From: Halosolutus amylolyticus
GTDB taxonomy: Archaea; Halobacteriota; Halobacteria; Halobacteriales; Natrialbaceae
Direction: 5' to 3'
Length of the DNA stretch: 64,000 nucleotides
Assembly: GCF_023566055.1 (NCBI RefSeq)
Contig: NZ_JALIQP010000001.1
Span: forward strand, 828,059 to 892,058
Each line of letters opens with the position of its first letter. Position 1 is the first letter of the stretch. This document shows, piece by piece, positions 59,240-64,000 of the stretch. The notes beneath the pieces were generated by a model. It was given only the letters and a program-made list of their open reading frames with translations, was not told the DNA's origin and did no database searches. Both the position numbers and the translations under genes were made by a program.

Positions 59240-59391
59240 GCCGCGTGCACGGCGCGCGCGCCGATCGTTCCTTCGCCCTGCCGCTTTGACCGGTCACGAA
59301 CGGGGTGTATCGCTCCCCTGCCACGGTCTCGCCGCTCTCTGCGAGTCCCGCAGGCTCGTCGGGAGCGAGTTTATTTCCGCACCGATCCTAT

Positions 59392-59401
59392 AGTTTAAAT
59401 A
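59392..59401 (+). promoter_or_regulatory. TATA box of tfb
   Basis: TATAGTTTAAATACG (core TTTAAATA, 59394-59401) lies about 42-49 bases before the tfb ATG. An AT-rich TCTATTATCATGAGGAACG in the leader holds a possible Shine-Dalgarno (GAGG) and an out-of-frame ATG at 59423. Confidence 0.5.
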
Positions 59402-59442
59402 CGATTGCGGGAGTCTATTATCATGAGGAACGCTGATTACCG

Positions 59443-60351
59443 ATGGAGAATTCGGAGTCTTCCCCAGCCTGTCCCGAGTGTCACGGCAGAGTTCGACGCA
59501 CCGAGACGGAGGTCGTCTGCGAGAACTGCGGACTCGTCGTCGAGGAGGATGCGATCGATCGCGGGCCGGAGTGGCGCTCGTTCGACGACGACGAGACCGA
59601 CCCTCGCCGGACCGGTGCGCCGCTGACCCGCTCGCGACACGATCGCGGCCTCTCGACGGAGATCGGGTACGGGACCGGTAGCGATTTCGGGTCCGGGACG
59701 CGACTCACCGGCCGGAAACGTCGTCAGATCGTGCGCCTCCGACGGGAACACAATCGGGCGCGCATCGCGACGAAGGCCGACCGGAACCAGGCCTACGGCT
59801 TCACCGAGATCAAACGCATCGCCGCGCGACTCTCGCTGGACGATTCGATCCGCGAACAGGCGTGTGCCCTCTTCGAGTCGGCCCAGTCGGAAGGGCTGTT
59901 CCAGGGTCGCTCGCTCGAGGGGTTCGCCGCCGCAGCGATCTACGCGACCTGCCGGACCCGATCGGTCCCACGGACGATCGACGAGATCACGACCGTCGCG
60001 CGCGCCGACGCCGACGAACTCACCGCGGCCTACGACGCGCTCAACCGCGACCTCGGCCTGCCGACCGGTCCGATCGATCCCGCCCAGTACCTGCCGCGCT
60101 ACGCTTCGGAACTCGACCTCGAACCGGCCGTCGAACGCCGGGCCCGCGACCACGTCGCCACGTTGCTCGAGGCCCGTGCGATCGGCGGCCGCAATCCCAG
60201 CGGCGTCGCGGCGGCCTGTCTCTACCGGGCCGCCACCGAGCGCGAGGCGTGGTCGTCGGTGACCCAGGCCGATGCCGCCGCGGTGGCCGACGTCGCCCCG
60301 GTGACGATCCGATCGACGGTGACGACGCTGAATACGCTCCAGTCGGAATGA
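59443..60351 (+). CDS. tfb: Transcription initiation factor IIB (TFB)
   Basis: A 302-residue protein. The N-terminal zinc ribbon is CPECHGRVRRTETEVVCENC (C-x2-C, C-x2-C), followed by the B-reader region EWRSFDDDETDPRRTGAPLT and two cyclin folds (about 100-200 and 200-300), with SLEGFAAAAIYATCRTRSVP and ARAIGGRNPSGVAAACLYRA. TFB bridges TBP-bound DNA and RNA polymerase. Haloarchaea encode several TFB paralogues, so this may be one with a specific target set. Confidence 0.93.
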   Translation: MENSESSPACPECHGRVRRTETEVVCENCGLVVEEDAIDRGPEWRSFDDDETDPRRTGAPLTRSRHDRGLSTEIGYGTGSDFGSGTRLTGRKRRQIVRLRREHNRARIATKADRNQAYGFTEIKRIAARLSLDDSIREQACALFESAQSEGLFQGRSLEGFAAAAIYATCRTRSVPRTIDEITTVARADADELTAAYDALNRDLGLPTGPIDPAQYLPRYASELDLEPAVERRARDHVATLLEARAIGGRNPSGVAAACLYRAATEREAWSSVTQADAAAVADVAPVTIRSTVTTLNTLQSE

Positions 60352-60385
60352 CGCCTCTCGGATCGATCGTCCCGGATCGATCGAC

Positions 60386-63300
60386 TCACGTCGTCCGGAG
60401 GTTGTCCGTGCTCGGCTCGTAGACCTCGCCTTTCTGTTTGAGCTTCTCGATCTCGTGTTCGGCCTTGGACTGGTCCATGCCGATTTCCTCGGCGCGCTCC
60501 ATGACGATGTCGACCGGCGCACCCTCGTCGTACTCCTCCTCGATGTCGCTGATGAGTCCCTTGAGGTTCTTGATCCGATCGCGCTGGGACTTCGAGGTGC
60601 CGGCCTCGACGATGTCCGCGTCGAACTCGCCCGTCTCGGGGTCGACGCCGATGTCCTGCAGACACGAGCGGACGATCTCGATGACCCGCTCGGCGTCGTG
60701 TTGCTCGACCGTATCGGAGAGGCGCACCCGCGCGCTGGCCTCCGAGAGCCGCACCAGGGCCTCGAGTTTTCGCGCCGTGACCGGAACCGGGGCGTCCTCG
60801 TCGGTCCCCTTCGACCGGAGGTCGACGTAGAAGTCCCGGATCGCCTCCTGGGCTTCCTCGGTCATCCGCGGGTGGCAGTTCTGCTTCGCGAAGGCGATGT
60901 ACTTGCGCAGGAGTTCGGCGTCGATCTCGGGGTCGACCTGGTCGGTCATCTCGTCGATCTCCTCGGTGCTAACCTCGAGCGAGGCCATCTGCTCGCGCTG
61001 GGTCGTCAACTCGCCCGCGTAGTTCGTCGTGATGATGTGCTCGGCGAGGTTGCGGTCTTTCTCCTCGTCGGGCTGGTCGGTGACGGTGAAGATCAGGTCG
61101 AACCGCGAGATCAGGGCGGGTTCGAGGTCGATCTGCTCGCCGATCGGCTCGTACTGATCGAAGCGGCCGTACTTGGGGTTCGCGGCGCCGAGTAGCGAAC
61201 AGCGGGACTTGAGGGTCGCGTTGATGCCCGCCTTGGAGACGGAAATCTTCTGCTGTTCGAGGGCCTCGTGCATGGCCGATCGGTCCTCAGAGTTGTGGAC
61301 GACCATGCCGTTCGCGATGAAGTTGTGGGTTCCTTCTACCGTGAGGTCGTAGACGTAGTCCCAATTCTCGCTCCCGATCCGCCGAATCTCGACGATTTCC
61401 TTTGGTTCGACGTCTCGGAGGCTCGAGTTCGTCGATTGATCGACGGTTGCGACACCACCATCCGCGGCGATCGGAGGACGTTCACGGGGTGCGAGGGTCT
61501 GATCACCGACCTCGAGTTTCGCTGCACTCCGTTCGACGATCGATTCGTTCTGATAGACGAAGAACGGATGATCCGGCGTCGAACGGAGTTGCGATCCGTC
61601 TTCAGTGGTGACTTCGATCAGTTCCGTCGGAGTTTCGTACTGATGGACAGCCGTCACCGGCCGTTCGACGATCGCTCCGGAGTCGGTCATGGTCCGGACG
61701 GAGAGATCGACGTCTCGGATCGTTCGGCCGTTCTCGAGCGGTTCGATTTCACCGCTCTCCGCCGCTCGTTTGGCGATGTCACCAATCGAAACAGACGAGC
61801 TGTCAGCCAAGTCGACAGCTGTGTCACTAGTCACACATCGCATTTTGTCAAGTTCGTCGACTGCGGCGATACCTTGATCAGCGAGAACGAGTGCACCAGC
61901 CTCAAGGGTCCACTGCTGGCCGTCGCCGAAGTCGTCGCGAACCGCGGCTGCGGTAAGGCCTGCCGAGGACGAACCCTTCCCGGAGGTGTAGACGGAGCGC
62001 GGCGCGATGTTCTGGATGTAGCCCAGCATCTGGGAGTTGTGCGAGATGACCCCGTTTGAGACGTAATTGTGCGTTCCCTCGATCTCGAGGTCGTAGACCC
62101 AATCATAGTCGGGTTCGACTCTGTCGATAGATTCGATTCGTTCCCAATAGACGTCACCCTCTACGAACTGCTCGAGAGCAGCGACGCTTGCTCCTACGGA
62201 TCCACCGTCAGCGACGACACTGTCCTCGCTCTGACCAGCTTTCGCTGGAACTTCGTCTTTGAACGCTGAGACGACCTTTCGAAGACTCTGTCGGCTCGGG
62301 TTTCTCGACCCGCGCTCATAGTTTTGATACGTCGATCGGGGGAGTCCGCAGTCGGCCTGCGTTAGTGACAGTGATTCCCGAATTTGTCGAAGTTCCGAAC
62401 CCAGGCTTGGGACAATATTGAGATTCGTATTCCCATTTGTGTCTGTGTACTGTGATGCTGTCTCCTGTTTTCGCTCGGTCACAAATCCAATTCGAGAGAC
62501 GTATTTCGCAAATTCGTCTCCGCTTATTCTGAGTCGATAGCTGCCATTACGTCGATCGTGCATCTGTGCGCGTATTCCGACCGACAGGAGTAACGTTCGG
62601 ACATTATCGAGTAACTCTCGGCTCATCGACGCAACGGAAATCTCTCGCTGAGACTCCGAAACGTGGCCTTCCCCTTCAATAAAGGCTTGGAGAAATTCAG
62701 ACTTCGTTGCCTCAGAGGCCTTGAATATCGAATCTGGGACACATTGTTTGTCGGACGACTCGAGAATACACGGTTCGAGTGCCTTGAGGAAGCTTACGAA
62801 CTCTCCTGCCGAACACAGAAGCTCACGGGCGTCCTTCGATTCGTGCGGTCCTCGCTCCGTCGTGTTGAGGCCTAACTTCTCGAGTGCCTTCGCTGCGTCG
62901 TCCAATACTTCCCGATCGTTGTTCGTAATCGAGACGAATCCTGTATTGTCGTCTCGCTGTTCGACGTACCCTTCTGCGATGACGTATCCGATCAGTCGGG
63001 CTAACGAGGGTGTCCATTCGGCCGGCAGATCGAGTTGAACCGCGTTTCGCGACCGAGATCGTCGGAAATCGATATCGATCGAGTCATCCCCTTTCGTGGA
63101 AAGGGTTCGCGGCGCAGCAATGAACTGTCCTTTAGTAAGCTCTTCGGCGACTATCGGATTGAACTGGCCGTCACGCTGTACAAACAGCGGATGGGACGGC
63201 GTCACCTCGAGTTCACGTCCGCTCGAGGTCCGAATCCGATACATCTGCTCGGGTGCTTCGCGTTTCCATACTTTCGTTGCCCGCTGTGAGGCGATCGAGC

Positions 63301-64000
63301 CGTCGTCTTGCAAGGACGGGACCTCGAGATCGATCTCGTCCCACCAGCCGTCGTCGATCGGTTTCGGATCCTCGAGATTCGACTCAACTATCTCGCGAAT
63401 CGGAACCGTTCGTCCGTCCGCGAGTGTAACCTTCGTATCACCGCGGACGCATTTGCCGGTACCAGGGTCCCCGATCAGCAGCATGTGCAGGTCACCGCGG
63501 ATCCGCGATCCGTCCGGCAACTGTTTCGTCACGCCGGAGAACAACTGGAGGATCATCGCGAGTTTCTCCTGATCGTAGCCGTAGATCGAGGGCGCGATCG
63601 AGGCGACCATCTGCTCGTAGACGTCGTCCTGGTTGGAAATTTCGTAGATCTGCTTCTTGTCCTCGTCGCTGATGTCCATGTCCTCGAACTGCTCTTCGTC
63701 GATCTCGACGGACATCCCCTCCATGTAGAAGTCGAAGACGGGGCTCTTCTCGCCCTGGTTCTCCTGCTGTTCGAGTCGGAGGACGCCGGTCGCGGAGACG
63801 TGGTCGCCGGGGGTGACCTCGCCGGTGATGTCGTCCTCGACGTGGACGTCGAGTGACTGTGGCGTCTCGCCGCCACGCAGGCCCTCGGGGCTCTCCTGGA
63901 TGCGCAGTTTCTGGGAGTCGACGAACTCCGACTGATCGAAGTTCACCCGGAAGGGGCCCTGTCGTTCACAGCCCTGGCACTCGTGGGGTTCCTGGAAGTC
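60386..64000 (-). CDS. mcm: Replicative DNA helicase MCM with two inteins, 5' partial
   Basis: The frame runs to the window edge (about 18 codons beyond the first GTG at 63946, including HECQGCERQGPFR, part of the MCM zinc finger), so the start is outside. Numbering from GTG 63946: Walker A is LLIGDPGTGK (156-165), interrupted by intein 1 (166-637); the PS1 and PS2 region is SVYTSGKGSSSAGLTAAAVR; Walker B is in ALVLADQGIAAVDELDKM, interrupted by intein 2 (704-885); sensor 1 is LLGAANPKYGRFD and the arginine finger is LISRFDLIFTV. A winged helix ends the protein. MCM unwinds DNA in replication. The inteins must be spliced out for an active enzyme. Confidence 0.95.
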   Translation of the reverse strand, partial: DFQEPHECQGCERQGPFRVNFDQSEFVDSQKLRIQESPEGLRGGETPQSLDVHVEDDITGEVTPGDHVSATGVLRLEQQENQGEKSPVFDFYMEGMSVEIDEEQFEDMDISDEDKKQIYEISNQDDVYEQMVASIAPSIYGYDQEKLAMILQLFSGVTKQLPDGSRIRGDLHMLLIGDPGTGKCVRGDTKVTLADGRTVPIREIVESNLEDPKPIDDGWWDEIDLEVPSLQDDGSIASQRATKVWKREAPEQMYRIRTSSGRELEVTPSHPLFVQRDGQFNPIVAEELTKGQFIAAPRTLSTKGDDSIDIDFRRSRSRNAVQLDLPAEWTPSLARLIGYVIAEGYVEQRDDNTGFVSITNNDREVLDDAAKALEKLGLNTTERGPHESKDARELLCSAGEFVSFLKALEPCILESSDKQCVPDSIFKASEATKSEFLQAFIEGEGHVSESQREISVASMSRELLDNVRTLLLSVGIRAQMHDRRNGSYRLRISGDEFAKYVSRIGFVTERKQETASQYTDTNGNTNLNIVPSLGSELRQIRESLSLTQADCGLPRSTYQNYERGSRNPSRQSLRKVVSAFKDEVPAKAGQSEDSVVADGGSVGASVAALEQFVEGDVYWERIESIDRVEPDYDWVYDLEIEGTHNYVSNGVISHNSQMLGYIQNIAPRSVYTSGKGSSSAGLTAAAVRDDFGDGQQWTLEAGALVLADQGIAAVDELDKMRCVTSDTAVDLADSSSVSIGDIAKRAAESGEIEPLENGRTIRDVDLSVRTMTDSGAIVERPVTAVHQYETPTELIEVTTEDGSQLRSTPDHPFFVYQNESIVERSAAKLEVGDQTLAPRERPPIAADGGVATVDQSTNSSLRDVEPKEIVEIRRIGSENWDYVYDLTVEGTHNFIANGMVVHNSEDRSAMHEALEQQKISVSKAGINATLKSRCSLLGAANPKYGRFDQYEPIGEQIDLEPALISRFDLIFTVTDQPDEEKDRNLAEHIITTNYAGELTTQREQMASLEVSTEEIDEMTDQVDPEIDAELLRKYIAFAKQNCHPRMTEEAQEAIRDFYVDLRSKGTDEDAPVPVTARKLEALVRLSEASARVRLSDTVEQHDAERVIEIVRSCLQDIGVDPETGEFDADIVEAGTSKSQRDRIKNLKGLISDIEEEYDEGAPVDIVMERAEEIGMDQSKAEHEIEKLKQKGEVYEPSTDNLRTT
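61292..61837 (-). other. Intein 2 of MCM, mini-intein without endonuclease
   Basis: 182 residues inserted after DELDKMR, beginning CVTSDTAVDLADSS and ending VYDLTVEGTHNFIANG, then MVVHN before the Ser of SEDRSAMHEA. Block B is LRSTPDHPFFVYQN. No LAGLIDADG motif is present, so it is a splicing-only remnant. Confidence 0.92.
62036..63451 (-). other. Intein 1 of MCM, with LAGLIDADG endonuclease and an extra HTH domain
   Basis: 472 residues inserted after GDPGTGK. The N-terminal splice Cys is in CVRGDTKVTLADG, block B is LEVTPSHPLFV, and the C-terminal blocks are VYDLEIEGTHNYVSNG and VISHN then Ser of the extein. Two LAGLIDADG motifs are seen: LARLIGYVIAEGYVE and LQAFIEGEGHVSES. Between the endonuclease and the splice end lies LRQIRESLSLTQADCGLPRS then TYQNYERGSRNP, an XRE-type helix-turn-helix. 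The base composition is less GC-rich than the extein. Confidence 0.92.

Noticed and set aside
59423-59626. Short ORF from ATG 59423 overlapping the tfb start
   Set aside because: It runs through tfb in another frame with Arg/Ser-rich product; only the leader ATG might have a regulatory effect.

Overview
The window is from a halophilic archaeon (class Halobacteria; an order such as Natrialbales is plausible but is my inference). The support is very high G+C, strongly acidic proteins, archaeal TFB, MCM and Srp54, many Tat-type lipoproteins with a twin-arginine and lipobox, TATA-type promoters placed for leaderless transcripts, LysW-dependent arginine synthesis, and many short haloarchaeal membrane and zinc-finger proteins.

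Layout. 1-19.8 kb is ordinary chromosome: an FrhB-like iron-sulfur protein (cut by the left edge), a PAP2 phosphatase, a GNAT acetyltransferase, a HAD dehalogenase, thiE-thiM, a rubrerythrin-like protein, two divergent rhodaneses, a LOV/PAS/GAF histidine kinase, an FAD disulfide reductase, ffh (Srp54), a CBS-MaoC fusion and the UPF0200/UPF0201 pair, ending at a tRNA-Arg(UCU). 19.8-29.7 kb is an island-like block. It starts after the tRNA and ends at a decayed tRNA-Arg copy followed by a diverged duplicate of the tRNA's downstream flank. It carries a nearly complete System I cytochrome c maturation set (ccmE, ccmA, ccmB, ccmF, a CcmG-like thioredoxin, ccdA, ccmC, a 38-residue ccmD), a cysteine-free membrane-anchored protein of unknown function, and a lipid-anchored diheme cytochrome resembling thiosulfate dehydrogenase TsdA. 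29.7-46.3 kb holds mixed genes: a C45 peptidase/acyltransferase, glutamate-cysteine ligase, a cupredoxin that has lost copper ligands, UspA, an M29 aminopeptidase, a threonine-aldolase-like enzyme, a CDF transporter, an XPD-like helicase and a membrane-anchored winged helix. 46.3-55.8 kb is a complete arginine pathway (argG-argH, then lysW-lysX-argC-argB-argD-argE-argF with start-stop overlaps), with a 29-codon arginine-rich leader ORF and palindromes before argG. 55.9-64 kb has small membrane proteins, an HTH regulator next to thrC, TFB, and MCM interrupted by two inteins and cut by the right edge.

The most notable items are the ccm-plus-TsdA island at the tRNA gene, a three-copy palindromic repeat at gene 3' ends (6.0, 27.6 and 32.4 kb), the possible arginine leader of argG, and an MCM intein that contains an extra helix-turn-helix domain.
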